From Hyphomicrobium_A sp044507625 (GTDB lineage Bacteria > Pseudomonadota > Alphaproteobacteria > Rhizobiales > Hyphomicrobiaceae), in NCBI GenBank assembly GCA_044507625.1, contig JBIQJE010000013.1:43539-107538 (forward strand): DNA of 64,000 bases, in the 5' to 3' direction. Shown piece by piece: positions 1-9,887 of this stretch. Positions within the stretch are counted from its first letter, which is position 1; each line of letters opens with the position of its first letter. The notes beneath the pieces are model-generated. The model saw only the letters and a list, made by a program, of their open reading frames with translations, did not search any database and was not told where the DNA came from. Position numbers and translations under genes: made by a program.

Positions 1-550
1 CCGAAAGCCAGTGCTTGGCGTAGGGCACGTCGCTCTCGATCCCATCGCCGTGCAGGTAGAGCTTGGCGAGTTCGAATTGCGCGTCTTCATCGCGGAAGAA
101 TTGCGCGGCCTCGCGCAGATACTCCATCGCGATCCTGGAGTTCGGCTTGAGGTTGATCTCCGGCAGGCCATTGAGCAGATAGCCGGCGATGCGCGTCATG
201 GCCTTGGCCACGTAGGGCGCGCGCTGATCGTCGTCCGGATCGACGTCCGTGTGCTCCTCGGCGATCTTCAGGTAGAGCTCGTAGGCCTTCGCGTGATCGG
301 TGCGCGAGCCGTTATTGTCGGCATAAATGCGAGCCAGGTAATAGGGCGCAAGAAACAGATGCGCATCGGCGGCGTATTCGAGCGCCGGAATGGCGATCTC
401 GTAGTAACCGCCGTTGAATGCGCCGATGCCCTGTTCGAGCGCATCTTGAGGCGAGCTGTATTTGCCCGGCGCAGCCCCAGCGCCGATGGCGCCGAGGCAG
501 AGCGCGAGGCCGGCCAGAAATACGCGTACTGTCCGATCAAATATCCGCAT
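1..550 (-). CDS. Sel1-repeat (TPR-like) exported protein, partial
   Basis: The reading frame starts at an ATG at 550 and runs off the left edge, so only about 183 residues are visible. It begins with a short positive stretch and a hydrophobic segment ending in Ala-rich sequence (about residues 1-27), which reads as a signal peptide. After that come helix-turn-helix units with Sel1-like spacing, such as LAPYYLARIYADNN and AQFELAKLYLHGDG. Sel1 proteins are periplasmic or signalling scaffolds for protein contacts; the specific partner cannot be told. Its start overlaps the last 14 bases of ilvD, which suggests translational coupling, although the two functions look unrelated. Confidence 0.75.
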   Translation of the reverse strand, partial: MRIFDRTVRVFLAGLALCLGAIGAGAAPGKYSSPQDALEQGIGAFNGGYYEIAIPALEYAADAHLFLAPYYLARIYADNNGSRTDHAKAYELYLKIAEEHTDVDPDDDQRAPYVAKAMTRIAGYLLNGLPEINLKPNSRIAMEYLREAAQFFRDEDAQFELAKLYLHGDGIESDVPYAKHWLS

Positions 551-2261
551 AGCAGATCACTTCCGCTTTGCCGCCAGCATGGGTCACAGCGCCCTTGGAA
601 GCCGGTCCGACCTGTTCGGCATACTTGCGTATCGCGCCGGTCGTGTAGGGATTATTCGGCGCTTTCCAATTCTTGCGGCGCTCCGCCAGCTCGGCTTCGT
701 CGACCTCGAGGTCGAGCGTGCCGTTCACGGCGTCGATGGAGATGATGTCGCCGTCCTTGAGCAGGCCGATGGGACCGCCGACCGCTGCCTCCGGACCGAC
801 ATGGCCGATGCAGAAGCCGCGCGTGCCGCCGGAGAAGCGGCCATCAGTGATGAGCGCAACCTTCTCGCCTGCGCCCTGCCCGTAGAGTGCAGCCGTCGTC
901 GAAAGCATCTCGCGCATGCCGGGGCCGCCCTTGGGGCCCTCATAGCGGATGACGATGACGTCGCCTTCCTCGTACTTGCCGGCGTCGACCGCAGCGAAGG
1001 CATCCTCCTCGCAGTTGAACACGCGCGCCGGTCCGCGGAACGTCAGCTTCTTGAGGCCCGCAACCTTCACGATGGCGCCATCGGGAGCAAGCGTGCCCTT
1101 GAGGCCCACGACGCCGCCCGTCGGCGTGATCGGCGTCGAAACCGGATAGACGACCTTCTGATTGGTATTGAAGGTCACGCCCTCGAGGTTTTCCTTCAGC
1201 GTGCGGCCGGTGACCGTCAGGCAGTCGCCGTGCAGAAGGCCGCCGTCGAGCAGCGCCTTGAGGATCTGCGGCACGCCGCCGATGTCATAGACATCCTTCG
1301 CCACATACTGTCCGCCCGGTTTGAGGTCGGCGATGTAGGGCGTGCGCTTGAAGATTTCCGCGACATCGAAGAGATCGAAGTCGATGCCGACCTCGTGTGC
1401 CATCGCAGGCAGATGCAGCGCGGCGTTGGTGGAGCCGCCCGTCGCCGCCACGACAACGGCCGCGTTCTCGAACGCCTCTCGCGTGCAGATGTCCCGCGGA
1501 CGGATATTCTTTTCCAGAAGGCTCATGACCGCGCGGCCGCTCTCGACCGCGAAGGAATCGCGGTTTTCGAACGGCGCGGGCGCGCCCGCAGAGCCCGGCA
1601 GCGCAAGGCCGATCGCTTCGGACACGCACGCCATCGTGTTGGCGGTGAATTGGCCGCCACATGCACCCGCGGACGGACACGCCACGCACTCGAGCGCGTG
1701 CAGCTCTTCGTCCGACATCTTACCCGACGCATGCATGCCGACGCCTTCGAACACGTCGACGACGGTGACGTCCTTGCCCTTGAATTTGCCGGGCAGGATC
1801 GATCCGCCGTACATGAAAACGGAAGGCACGTTGAGGCGCAGCATCGACATCATGATGCCCGGCAGCGACTTATCGCAGCCCGCAATGCCCACGAGCGCAT
1901 CGTAGCAATGGCCGCGCATCGTCAGCTCGATGGAATCGGCGATCACCTCGCGCGAAACGAGCGAGGCCTTCATTCCCTGGTGGCCCATGGCAATGCCGTC
2001 GGTCACCGTAATGGTGCAGAATTCACGCGGCGTGCCGCCCGCCTCGTCGACGCCCATCTTGGCGGACTGAGCCTGGCGCATCAGCGCGATGTTGCAGGGG
2101 GCAGCTTCGTTCCAGCACGAGACCACGCCCACGAGCGGGCGATGGATCTGCTCTTCCGTAAGACCCATCGCGTAATAGTAGGACCGATGCGGCGCGCGCG
2201 TCGGCCCTTCAGTCACGTGTCGGCTAGGCAGCTTTGATTTGTCGAACTTTTTGTCGGTCAT
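537..2261 (-). CDS. ilvD: Dihydroxy-acid dehydratase
   Basis: IlvD removes water from 2,3-dihydroxy-3-methylbutanoate and its homologue in the cytoplasm, the third common step of valine and isoleucine synthesis. The product is 574 residues, the usual length for the family. Three cysteines expected to hold the iron-sulphur cluster are visible: Cys56 in NEAAPCN, Cys129 in GCDKSLPG and Cys201 in SAGACGG. I chose the ATG at 2261 (MTDKKFDKSKLPS) because the frame upstream of it to 2348 has no family resemblance. It sits alone in front of the Sel1-repeat gene, with 285 bp separating it from valS. Confidence 0.95.
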   Translation of the reverse strand: MTDKKFDKSKLPSRHVTEGPTRAPHRSYYYAMGLTEEQIHRPLVGVVSCWNEAAPCNIALMRQAQSAKMGVDEAGGTPREFCTITVTDGIAMGHQGMKASLVSREVIADSIELTMRGHCYDALVGIAGCDKSLPGIMMSMLRLNVPSVFMYGGSILPGKFKGKDVTVVDVFEGVGMHASGKMSDEELHALECVACPSAGACGGQFTANTMACVSEAIGLALPGSAGAPAPFENRDSFAVESGRAVMSLLEKNIRPRDICTREAFENAAVVVAATGGSTNAALHLPAMAHEVGIDFDLFDVAEIFKRTPYIADLKPGGQYVAKDVYDIGGVPQILKALLDGGLLHGDCLTVTGRTLKENLEGVTFNTNQKVVYPVSTPITPTGGVVGLKGTLAPDGAIVKVAGLKKLTFRGPARVFNCEEDAFAAVDAGKYEEGDVIVIRYEGPKGGPGMREMLSTTAALYGQGAGEKVALITDGRFSGGTRGFCIGHVGPEAAVGGPIGLLKDGDIISIDAVNGTLDLEVDEAELAERRKNWKAPNNPYTTGAIRKYAEQVGPASKGAVTHAGGKAEVICYADI

Positions 2262-2546
2262 TCGAATGTTTTTTCCGTGCACCCAGATAAGCAGAAGTAG
2301 CGAAGCCCACTGTGTGAGGCATCGCGCAATGAAACGAAGGCTGCCCAAGCCCGTGGTCTGAAAAGCCGCGCGCGACGGACGACTGTGGCACCCTCGCCTT
2401 CCGCGCGTTTCCCTCGCTCCCTAGTAGCCGCAAGCTGGCGCCGTATTGTGGCTCAACGGAGGCAGTGAGCGCCCAATTCGTGGCATCATTGCCACATGCC
2501 ACAACGGACTGTTAACAGCGTTCGAGAAATCCGCAGGATCGCCCGA

Positions 2547-5342
2547 TCAGGCTACAGCCTCGAGCCGGCGGACCGCCGCTTTCAGGCGCCGAATGGCGTC
2601 TTCCAGCTCGGCCTTGCGCTCGCGCGCTTCTTCCACCGCCTCTTCCTTGGCCTTGGCCATGAATTGGGGATTGGAGAGCTTGGCGTCCATCTTCCCGAGG
2701 TCGCTTTCCGCCTTCTCGATCTCCCGCCCGAGGCGCTTCATCTCGGCCGCGGTATCGATGACCCCGCCCAGCGGCAACGCTGCGGTCGTATCGCCCGCGA
2801 CGATGACGGCCGCCCCTTTCGGCGCCGCATCCGGGAAGCTGATACCATCGAGGCGGGCGAGCCGGCTGATCGTCTCCTCGTGGCGCCGCGCGCGCTCCTG
2901 CAGCTCCGGGCTGGTATTCGGAAGCATCAGCGGCAGCTTGGCCGCCGCCGGCACGTTCATCTCCGTGCGCACCGAGCGTATCTCGGAGATGAGACGCACC
3001 ACCCAGCCGATCTCCTCGTCCACATCGGCATCGATGAGACCGGAGATGCTCGGCCAGCGGCTCAGCGCCAGCACGTTCTCGCGCTTCTCGCCGTGCTCCA
3101 CGGCATGCGCCCACAGCTCCTCTGTGATGTAGGGCATGAACGGATGCAGGAGCTTCAGGATCTGGTCCAGCGTCCACGCGACCATCGCGCGCGTCTCCGC
3201 GATCGCGGCTTCGTCATCGCCTGAGAGGATCGGCTTGATCAGCTCCAGGTACCAGTCGCAGAAGACGCCCCACACGAACTCGTAGACTGCGCCGGCCGCC
3301 TCGTTGAATTTGTACGCCTCCAGCGCTTCCGTCACGGTGCGCGCCGCGCGTTCGGTCTCGCCCGCGATCCAGCGGTTCACCGGCTCCGTCACCGATGACG
3401 GCTCGAAGTCCCGCCGGCGAACGCACTCGTTCATCTCGGCAAAGCGCGCCGCATTCCAGAGCTTGGTCGCGAAGTTGCGGTAGCCCTCGACGCGACTGGT
3501 CGACAGCTTGATGTCGCGGCCCTGCGCCGCCATCGCCGCCAGCGTAAAGCGCAGCGCATCGGCCCCGTAGGTGTCGATCATCACCAACGGATCCATGACG
3601 TTGCCCTTGGACTTCGACATCTTCTGCCCCTTCTCGTCGCGGACGAGGGCATGGATGTAGATGTCGCGGAACGGCACTTCCTCCATGAAGTGCAGGCCCA
3701 GCATCATCATGCGGGCGATCCAGAAGAAGATGATGTCGAAGCCCGTGACGAGCACGCTCGTCGGGTAATAGCGCTTCAGCTCCGGCGTCTTGTCCGGCCA
3801 GCCGAGTGTGGAGAACGGCCACAGGCCCGACGAGAACCACGTGTCGAGCACGTCGTCGTCGCGCTTGAGGGGCGTTTCAGCGCCGTAATGCGTCTTCGCA
3901 AGGACCTGGGCCTTCGCTTCGTCCTCGGCAACGAACACCTTGCCGTCCGGCGCATACCAGGCCGGGATCTGATGACCCCACCACAGCTGGCGCGAAATGC
4001 ACCAGGGCTGGATGTTGCGCATCCACTCGAAGTAGGTCTTCTCCCAGTTCTTCGGAACGAAATTTGTCTTGCCGCTCTCCACCATGGCGATGGCGGGCTT
4101 CGCAAGCTCGGCGGCGTTGACGTACCACTGGTCCGTCAGCCACGGCTCGATGACGACGCCGGAGCGGTCGCCATGCGGAACCGTGTGGCTCGTCGGCTCG
4201 ATCCGTTCCAAAAGGCCCAGTGCAGCGAGATCGGCAACGACGCGCTTCCTCGCCTCGAAGCGGTCGAGCCCGCGATAAGCTTCCGGCGCCGTTTCGTTGA
4301 TGCGGGCGTGGTCGTCGAGAACGTTGATCTGCTCTAGCCCGTGCCGCTTGCCGACCTCGAAGTCGTTGAAGTCATGCGCGGGTGTGATCTTCACCGCGCC
4401 CGTTCCCTTCTCGGGATCGGAATGCTCGTCGGCAACGATCGGAATCTCGCGGCCGACGAGCGGCAGACGCACTGTCGCGCCCGCCTTCAGCAGCGCAGCA
4501 TAACGTTCATCATCGGGATGCACCGCAACGCCGGTATCGCCCAGCATCGTCTCGGGCCGCGTCGTCGCAACGACGATGTAATCCTTGTCGTAGCCGGCGA
4601 CCTTCTGCGCCAGGGGATAGCGGAAGTGATACATGTGGCCGGATGGATTGTGCTTCAGCGCCTTGCCGAGCGCCTCCACATCGAACGGCTTTTCCGCTTC
4701 GCCGTCGTCATTCGGCTGGCCTGCTTCCGGCAAAGCCCAGTTGAATGTGCCGCGCGCGTCAACCTGCACCACTTCGAGATCCGAGATGGCGGTCTGGAAT
4801 TTGGGATCCCAGTTGACGAGGCGCTTGTCCTTGTAGATCAACCCGGCCTGGTAGAGCTCGACGAACACCTTGATGACGGCCTTCGACAGGCCTTCGTCCA
4901 TCGTGAAGCGCTCACGGCTCCAGTCGCACGAGGCGCCGAGCCGCTTCAACTGATTGAGAATGGTGGAGCCGCTCTCTTCCTTCCAGGCCCAGACCTTCTC
5001 GATGAACTTCTCGCGGCCGAGCGTGCGACGGTCCGGCTCCTGCCGCTCCATCATTTGCCGCTCGACGACCATCTGCGTCGCGATGCCGGCATGATCGGTG
5101 CCCGGCTGCCAAAGCACGTCCTTGCCGCGCAGCCGCTCGAAGCGGCAGAGCACGTCCTGCAGCGTGTTGTTGAGCGCATGCCCCATGTGCAGCGAGCCGG
5201 TGACGTTCGGCGGCGGAATGACGATGCAATAGGGCTGTGCATCGCGCCGGTCGGGGCGGCCGGCCTTGAAGGCATCGGCGCGTTCCCATTCCGCGCGGAT
5301 GCGCGGCTCGATCTCGGCGGGCTGATAGATTTTGTCGAGCAT
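2547..5342 (-). CDS. valS: Valyl-tRNA synthetase
   Basis: ValS charges tRNA-Val with valine in the cytoplasm and edits mischarged threonine. The 931-residue product has the class I signature HMGH at about residues 52-55 inside PPNVTGSLHMGHAL, the KMSKS loop at about residue 574 (QKMSKSKGNV), and a C-terminal helical arm with a coiled-coil tail rich in Lys, Glu and Arg. Length and domain order are normal. It is followed by a non-coding stretch before ilvD and preceded by the popZ-like gene, an order (valS, DUF2497, tolC, pcm) that is common in Hyphomicrobiales. Confidence 0.97.
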   Translation of the reverse strand: MLDKIYQPAEIEPRIRAEWERADAFKAGRPDRRDAQPYCIVIPPPNVTGSLHMGHALNNTLQDVLCRFERLRGKDVLWQPGTDHAGIATQMVVERQMMERQEPDRRTLGREKFIEKVWAWKEESGSTILNQLKRLGASCDWSRERFTMDEGLSKAVIKVFVELYQAGLIYKDKRLVNWDPKFQTAISDLEVVQVDARGTFNWALPEAGQPNDDGEAEKPFDVEALGKALKHNPSGHMYHFRYPLAQKVAGYDKDYIVVATTRPETMLGDTGVAVHPDDERYAALLKAGATVRLPLVGREIPIVADEHSDPEKGTGAVKITPAHDFNDFEVGKRHGLEQINVLDDHARINETAPEAYRGLDRFEARKRVVADLAALGLLERIEPTSHTVPHGDRSGVVIEPWLTDQWYVNAAELAKPAIAMVESGKTNFVPKNWEKTYFEWMRNIQPWCISRQLWWGHQIPAWYAPDGKVFVAEDEAKAQVLAKTHYGAETPLKRDDDVLDTWFSSGLWPFSTLGWPDKTPELKRYYPTSVLVTGFDIIFFWIARMMMLGLHFMEEVPFRDIYIHALVRDEKGQKMSKSKGNVMDPLVMIDTYGADALRFTLAAMAAQGRDIKLSTSRVEGYRNFATKLWNAARFAEMNECVRRRDFEPSSVTEPVNRWIAGETERAARTVTEALEAYKFNEAAGAVYEFVWGVFCDWYLELIKPILSGDDEAAIAETRAMVAWTLDQILKLLHPFMPYITEELWAHAVEHGEKRENVLALSRWPSISGLIDADVDEEIGWVVRLISEIRSVRTEMNVPAAAKLPLMLPNTSPELQERARRHEETISRLARLDGISFPDAAPKGAAVIVAGDTTAALPLGGVIDTAAEMKRLGREIEKAESDLGKMDAKLSNPQFMAKAKEEAVEEARERKAELEDAIRRLKAAVRRLEAVA

Positions 5343-5378
5343 TGAGGCGGAAATCTCTGGAGCAGGGCGGGACCTGCG

Positions 5379-5408
5379 GTCCTACGCTCTCCCTTCCCGC
5401 ACTGTCAA
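5379..5408 (-). promoter_or_regulatory. Possible sigma-70 promoter of valS
   Basis: Read on the minus strand there is a perfect -35 hexamer TTGACA (5403-5408), an 18-base spacer and a weak -10, TAGGAC (5379-5384). It lies about 37 bases upstream of the valS start. The weak -10 keeps confidence low. Confidence 0.3.
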
Positions 5409-5476
5409 CAATAGGGCCGGCGCGGCCGCCGATTGACAGCGCCGGTGAGAGGCGGATGTAAAATTCATGACAGTCG

Positions 5477-7006
5477 TCAGGCTTTGCCGGGACCCGGGCC
5501 CGCGCCGTCGGTCTGCTCCGTCAATTCGCTGCGCAGCGCCTCCTCCACGATGCGCGGCATGTTGTCGGCAAGCCATTGACGCAGCATCGGACGCAGTAGT
5601 TCGGCTGCCGCGCGATCGAGCTTGGGCGGCGCGCCCGTTGGCGTGGCCGAAGCCGTGGCGGTGGCCGTCGAGGCCGCCTCCTCCAGCATCTTCTTGGCGC
5701 CGACGCCGCTGATGAACGAGGAGCCGGACGCGAATACCGAAAGCGCACCCGGTTGCTGCTGCACGAGATCGACCACCGCGTCGAGCAGTGCGTCCGCCCG
5801 CGCGGATGCGGCACCCGATGCCGTCGGGGCATCGGCCTTCGCAACGCCGGGTTCCTCGCCGGTGCGTCCGGTTTCGGCCTTGGACTGTGCAGGCGGCGAA
5901 ATGGGCTCGCCGCGCGCAGTCGCCGTTTTGTCAGACGACAGCTCCTTGGCCACCGGCTGCAGCTCGACGATGTTCTCCGCCGAACGCGACAGCGGCTGCA
6001 GCACGGCCGCCTGCTCGACGGACTTCAGCGCCTCGCGCAGCGGACGCGGAAACGGCGCGACCGTGTTTCCATTGACGGTCAGCGAGGTGACGACATCCTG
6101 CGGCGTGCCGTCGAGAGGCGCACCGTTCGCCGCCGATCCGTTGGGCGATGCATCATTGCGTGCGCCATTGGTATTGGCAGCGGTCTCGGCACGCACCGTC
6201 AGCGGCACGCGCGCCGGGATGGAGAAAATCCGCGGCTCCGCCCCAACAACGATCGGCGCTGAAGCAGCAGCACCACTGACGCCCGGCGCGTCGGCAAAAG
6301 GCACCGTTGTGGCCAGGGCGACATCGCCCGGGCGCCCATTCATGCCAAGGGGACCGCCGTTTGCGGCGGGACCGTCGATGGCATCCTGGCCCAGCCCACC
6401 CATCGCCCTGCCTATCCCGGCCTTGCCGGCCTCGAAGCCGCCCGTGGGAGACTTCACCGTCGACGGCTCGTGCTTGGGAACGACTGTCCCGAAATCGAAC
6501 GAAAGAAGATCGCGGCTTTCAGCCGACAGCTCGGTCGAGCCCGGGCCCGAACGCCACTGGGGGAAACTTGGCAGGCGCGGGCCGCTTGCATCGGCGGCGG
6601 AAGGCGTGCCGCCGGTCTCAGGGAGGCGATGGACGTTGTCTAGCCGCGAGGCGCCGCGATTGGGCAACCCATCGAAGCCATCATGGCTTTCGGAATGGCC
6701 GTTGCGGTCGAGCGCGCTGATGACATCCTGCTGCAGCGACCGGCGCTGATCGGACAACGTCGTCGCAACCTTCAGCGCATCCGCCAGACTGTTGAATGGC
6801 GCAGGGCCGGCCGGCTTGGCCTCGTGCAGAGCGGAGAAACCATTCGTCCCCGGGATCGATGAGCGGCCCGGTGAACCGGCGTGCGTGCGAGACAGGAACG
6901 GATCCTGCGTCGGACCGGGGTCCGGCTTATCGTCGGTGATCAACTTGCGGATGGAAGCGAGTATTTCCTCCATGCTGGGCTCGGCGGCCAGCTGCGGCTT
7001 ACTCAT
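5477..7006 (-). CDS. popZ: PopZ-like polar organising protein (DUF2497) with a very long linker
   Basis: PopZ self-assembles at cell poles and holds centromere-binding and signalling proteins. The N-terminal helix is recognisable (SMEEILASIRKLITDD, about residues 11-26). The C-terminal helices expected for DUF2497 are also present (LLRPMLRQWLADNMPRIVEE near the end). Between them lie about 400 residues rich in Pro, Ala, Gly and Ser with no clear domain. The product is 509 residues, whereas Caulobacter PopZ is under 200. The ATG at 7006 is preferred to a TTG three codons upstream. It sits between valS and tolC, the usual place for this family in the order. Confidence 0.8.
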   Translation of the reverse strand: MSKPQLAAEPSMEEILASIRKLITDDKPDPGPTQDPFLSRTHAGSPGRSSIPGTNGFSALHEAKPAGPAPFNSLADALKVATTLSDQRRSLQQDVISALDRNGHSESHDGFDGLPNRGASRLDNVHRLPETGGTPSAADASGPRLPSFPQWRSGPGSTELSAESRDLLSFDFGTVVPKHEPSTVKSPTGGFEAGKAGIGRAMGGLGQDAIDGPAANGGPLGMNGRPGDVALATTVPFADAPGVSGAAASAPIVVGAEPRIFSIPARVPLTVRAETAANTNGARNDASPNGSAANGAPLDGTPQDVVTSLTVNGNTVAPFPRPLREALKSVEQAAVLQPLSRSAENIVELQPVAKELSSDKTATARGEPISPPAQSKAETGRTGEEPGVAKADAPTASGAASARADALLDAVVDLVQQQPGALSVFASGSSFISGVGAKKMLEEAASTATATASATPTGAPPKLDRAAAELLRPMLRQWLADNMPRIVEEALRSELTEQTDGAGPGPGKA

Positions 7007-7265
7007 GAGGCGCAATCCTCTACACCACGCGCCTACGCACCGCTACCCGCGGCCTTGAGGCGCTCCCCGGTCGTGCAACGGCTGTGCCATCCCCAAACGC
7101 GCGTTGCGCAACGAGAGATTCCGGAGCCAGACACACCCTCGGGGTGCAATGCACCCCTGCCCCGGACGGCAAGCCACTGCGTCCACCGGACGACGGTTAG
7201 CCGTCATCCTTGGCAGCTCTGTGGCGCGCGCGCCTCGTCGGATTAATTTCCGCGGGTGTCCCCAG

Positions 7266-8786
7266 TTATTTCACCGGCTCCCAGCCGCCTTCGACCGCCC
7301 CCGGCTGCGCCTCGAAGGTCTCCGTGCGCCCATCGCCATAGGTGATGCTGAGCCCGATCCACTTACGGCGCACTTCCTTATAGTGGACGTTCGGGTCGTA
7401 GACGTAGGAGGCAGCGCCGATCCATTCGGCGTCGAGGCGGCCCATGGCGGAGAGCACCGCGTAGGACGCAACGACGAGATTGCGGCGGGTGGTTTCGAGA
7501 TTGACCTGCGAGTTGAGGTATTCCAGTTCCGCGTTGAGCACGTCGAGCAGGGTGCGCTGGCCGACCTTCTCTTCCTCGCGCACGCCCTGCAGCGCGACCC
7601 TGTTCGATTCCACCGCGACGCGATCAGATTCGAGCTGGGCACGCGCCGCCTCGAGCTGCGACCATGCTGCAACGACGGTCTGCGTCTGCTCGGTGCGAAC
7701 CTGCTCGATCTGCTGGAGGATGCCGATATGGTTCTGCTTCGCCTGCCGCACGCGCGCGTAGACGTCGCCCGCTTCGTAGATCGGGATGATCGCACGGCCG
7801 ACGAGCGAACTCTGCTCCACCTCGTCCGTGAGTTTCGATGATCCGAAGCGGTCGTTATAGCTCGCTTCCAGCTGAACCGTCGGCAGCAGCTCTCCCCGGA
7901 TCCGCTCCACCGTGAACTTGGCGGCCTGCTCGCGGAAGAGCGCCGCGACGACCAGCGGATCCTCATTGTTGCTGACGCCGATGGCATCCTGCAGCGTGCG
8001 CGGCAACAGCTCGTTCGGCGGGCCCGGCCACTTGAGGCCCGTCGGCGGATGGCCGATGACCTGCTGATAGGAACCGCGGCTGGTGCGCAGGTTGGCGCGC
8101 GCCGCGTCGAGACGCGAGACGGCATCGGCGCGGCGGGCTTCCGCCTGCGCCACGTCCGTGCGCGTAACCTCACCCACCGAGAAGCGGTCCTGCGCCGCTT
8201 TCAACTCGCGCGAGAGCACGTTGACGTTGTTTTCGTTGAGGCGCACCAGCTCCTGGTCGCGCACCACGTCCATGTAGGCCGTCACCGCCTGCAGGAGCAC
8301 GCTGCGCTCGACGTCGCGCAGCACCGAGCGCTCGGCACGGACGTTCGCTTCCGCCTCGTTGACGGCGTTATAGGTGCGAAATCCACTGAAGAGCGGCTGC
8401 ACGGCCTGCACGCCGTAGCCGCGCGGCTTCGTCACGCCGTCGAGCAGGTTCGACGGACGCTGGTCCGTGCGCTCGATGCCGATGTCCGCGTTGCCTGTGA
8501 TCGTGGGGCGGTAGCCCGACATGGCGCGGGCGACATCTTCATCGCTCGCGCGCTGGAAAGCACGCTGTGCGTCGAGACGCGGATTGTATCCGTAGGCTGC
8601 TGACAGCGCTTCCTTCAGGGTCTCCGCTGAAGCTGGAGCACTATGCCCCGCGAGAGCGAACACCACGCCGAGAGCCAGTCCGCCCGCAAAGGCGGCGCGG
8701 TGCAAACCGGCGTTACGTCGTGCTGACGGCTTACCCAAGTTGCAAACCCACTGTTGCTCGATTTTCTTTTGAATGGCCGTCCGCAT
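7266..8786 (-). CDS. tolC: TolC family outer membrane efflux protein
   Basis: TolC-type proteins form trimeric outer-membrane channels for efflux pumps and type I secretion. From the ATG at 8786 the product is 506 residues. A long N-terminal region ends in a hydrophobic signal segment and the cleavage-like sequence APASA at about residues 50-54. Two repeated helical-hairpin halves follow (for example NVNVLSRELKAAQDRF and RVALQGVREEEKVGQRT). The TolC feature VGEVTRTDVAQAEA is visible in the first half. The open frame extends to 8984, but that extension has no family character. No pump partner is adjacent, so the substrate is unknown. Confidence 0.9.
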   Translation of the reverse strand: MRTAIQKKIEQQWVCNLGKPSARRNAGLHRAAFAGGLALGVVFALAGHSAPASAETLKEALSAAYGYNPRLDAQRAFQRASDEDVARAMSGYRPTITGNADIGIERTDQRPSNLLDGVTKPRGYGVQAVQPLFSGFRTYNAVNEAEANVRAERSVLRDVERSVLLQAVTAYMDVVRDQELVRLNENNVNVLSRELKAAQDRFSVGEVTRTDVAQAEARRADAVSRLDAARANLRTSRGSYQQVIGHPPTGLKWPGPPNELLPRTLQDAIGVSNNEDPLVVAALFREQAAKFTVERIRGELLPTVQLEASYNDRFGSSKLTDEVEQSSLVGRAIIPIYEAGDVYARVRQAKQNHIGILQQIEQVRTEQTQTVVAAWSQLEAARAQLESDRVAVESNRVALQGVREEEKVGQRTLLDVLNAELEYLNSQVNLETTRRNLVVASYAVLSAMGRLDAEWIGAASYVYDPNVHYKEVRRKWIGLSITYGDGRTETFEAQPGAVEGGWEPVK

Positions 8787-9045
8787 TACACCCCTCAGCC
8801 ACGCACCCGAAGGCGCACGAAGTCCTTCGCGATAATTCGGAATCGCAAGCGTGCCGAGAGTCTGGGGGCTAGTGGACGCTTTGTGTAGTGCCTGGGGAGC
8901 GCTGGTGGAAAAGGTATGGAATGGCGTGGCGTCAATCCCACACTCGGCAGCGGCATGCAGCCGCAGCCAACGCGCGTAACTCACGGGAATACAGCGTAGA
9001 TATTGGATCCGCTACCAATTGGGTCCGGCACTGCATCCACAAGAA

Positions 9046-9726
9046 CTAGAAGACGAACGAAGGCGCCTTCTCAAAGCCGGGAAGCACCGGCGCGGCGGCA
9101 TCAAATGCGCCCCAGGAATTCACCGAACGGCCGAGTCGACGCCATTGCGTGGCAGTGCCGACGCTGTCTTCCGCAACCACTGCGACGAGCCGGCCACCAC
9201 CCTTCAACTGGTCGAGGAGTACGTCGGGCGCTTCCAGTACTGCGCCCTCGATGACGATCGCATCGAACGGTGCATCGTCGGCCAATCCGGCATTCAACGG
9301 TCCCGTTTTGACGGTGACATTCGCGATGCCGAGGTCGGCCAGATTCGCGCGCGCCGCCGCCGCGAGCTTTTCATCGCTCTCGAGCGCGATGAGGCTTCCC
9401 GCCATGCGTGCAAGAATAGCCGTACCGTAGCCTGTCCCGCAGCCCACGTGCAGAACGCGGTCGCCGTCGGCGATGTCGGCGAGTTGAAGCAGCTTGGCGG
9501 TAAGGCGCGGGGCGAGGAGCCAGCGGCGCTCCGGTCCCGGCGGCGTCAGCGGCAGCGCCTCGTCGATATAGGCGAGCCCCGCTATTGGCTCAGGGACGAA
9601 ACGCTCGCGCGGCAGCTCCCGCATAGCCTGCAGGATGCGCCGGTCGGTGACATCGCTGGGCAGAACCTGGCTTTCGACCATATTTAGGCGCTGCGTTGCG
9701 GCCTCGACCATCTTTTCCTCCGGCAT
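9046..9726 (-). CDS. Protein-L-isoaspartate O-methyltransferase family protein
   Basis: The 226-residue product resembles Pcm, which uses S-adenosylmethionine to repair isoaspartyl residues in aged proteins. The SAM-binding motif I reads VLHVGCGTGYGTAI, and MVESQVLPSDVTDRRILQAM matches the N-terminal helical part of the family. It lacks part of the usual substrate-binding region, as is common for the tolC-linked alphaproteobacterial paralogue, so repair activity is not certain. I placed the start at the ATG at 9726 because upstream sequence to 9828 is low-complexity and basic. It lies upstream of tolC on the same strand. Confidence 0.85.
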   Translation of the reverse strand: MPEEKMVEAATQRLNMVESQVLPSDVTDRRILQAMRELPRERFVPEPIAGLAYIDEALPLTPPGPERRWLLAPRLTAKLLQLADIADGDRVLHVGCGTGYGTAILARMAGSLIALESDEKLAAAARANLADLGIANVTVKTGPLNAGLADDAPFDAIVIEGAVLEAPDVLLDQLKGGGRLVAVVAEDSVGTATQWRRLGRSVNSWGAFDAAAPVLPGFEKAPSFVF

Positions 9727-9847
9727 CCCTTGTCGCTTGCGGCGCAACATAGCCGAAGCCGGCAGCGCGCGCGACGGGGCGCGTGGCCTCGGGGTCTGAC
9801 GTTGCGCAGCGGGCGCGATGGTCTGCACGCCCCGGTCGGGCGCGAGC

Positions 9848-9863
9848 TACGGCCTAGGCCGTA
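9848..9863. repeat. Perfect 16-bp palindrome
   Basis: TACGGCCTAGGCCGTA is fully self-complementary. It lies in the short gap between the SGNH-like gene and the pcm-like gene, about 120 bases upstream of the pcm-like start. A protein-binding site is possible, but nothing else supports it. Confidence 0.3.
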
Positions 9864-9887
9864 TCGCAGCCTGGAGCAGGGCCATTT

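Noticed and set aside
462..2237. A 591-codon open frame antisense to ilvD.
   Set aside because: The minus strand encodes a full IlvD with its cluster cysteines; the plus-strand frame has no domain.
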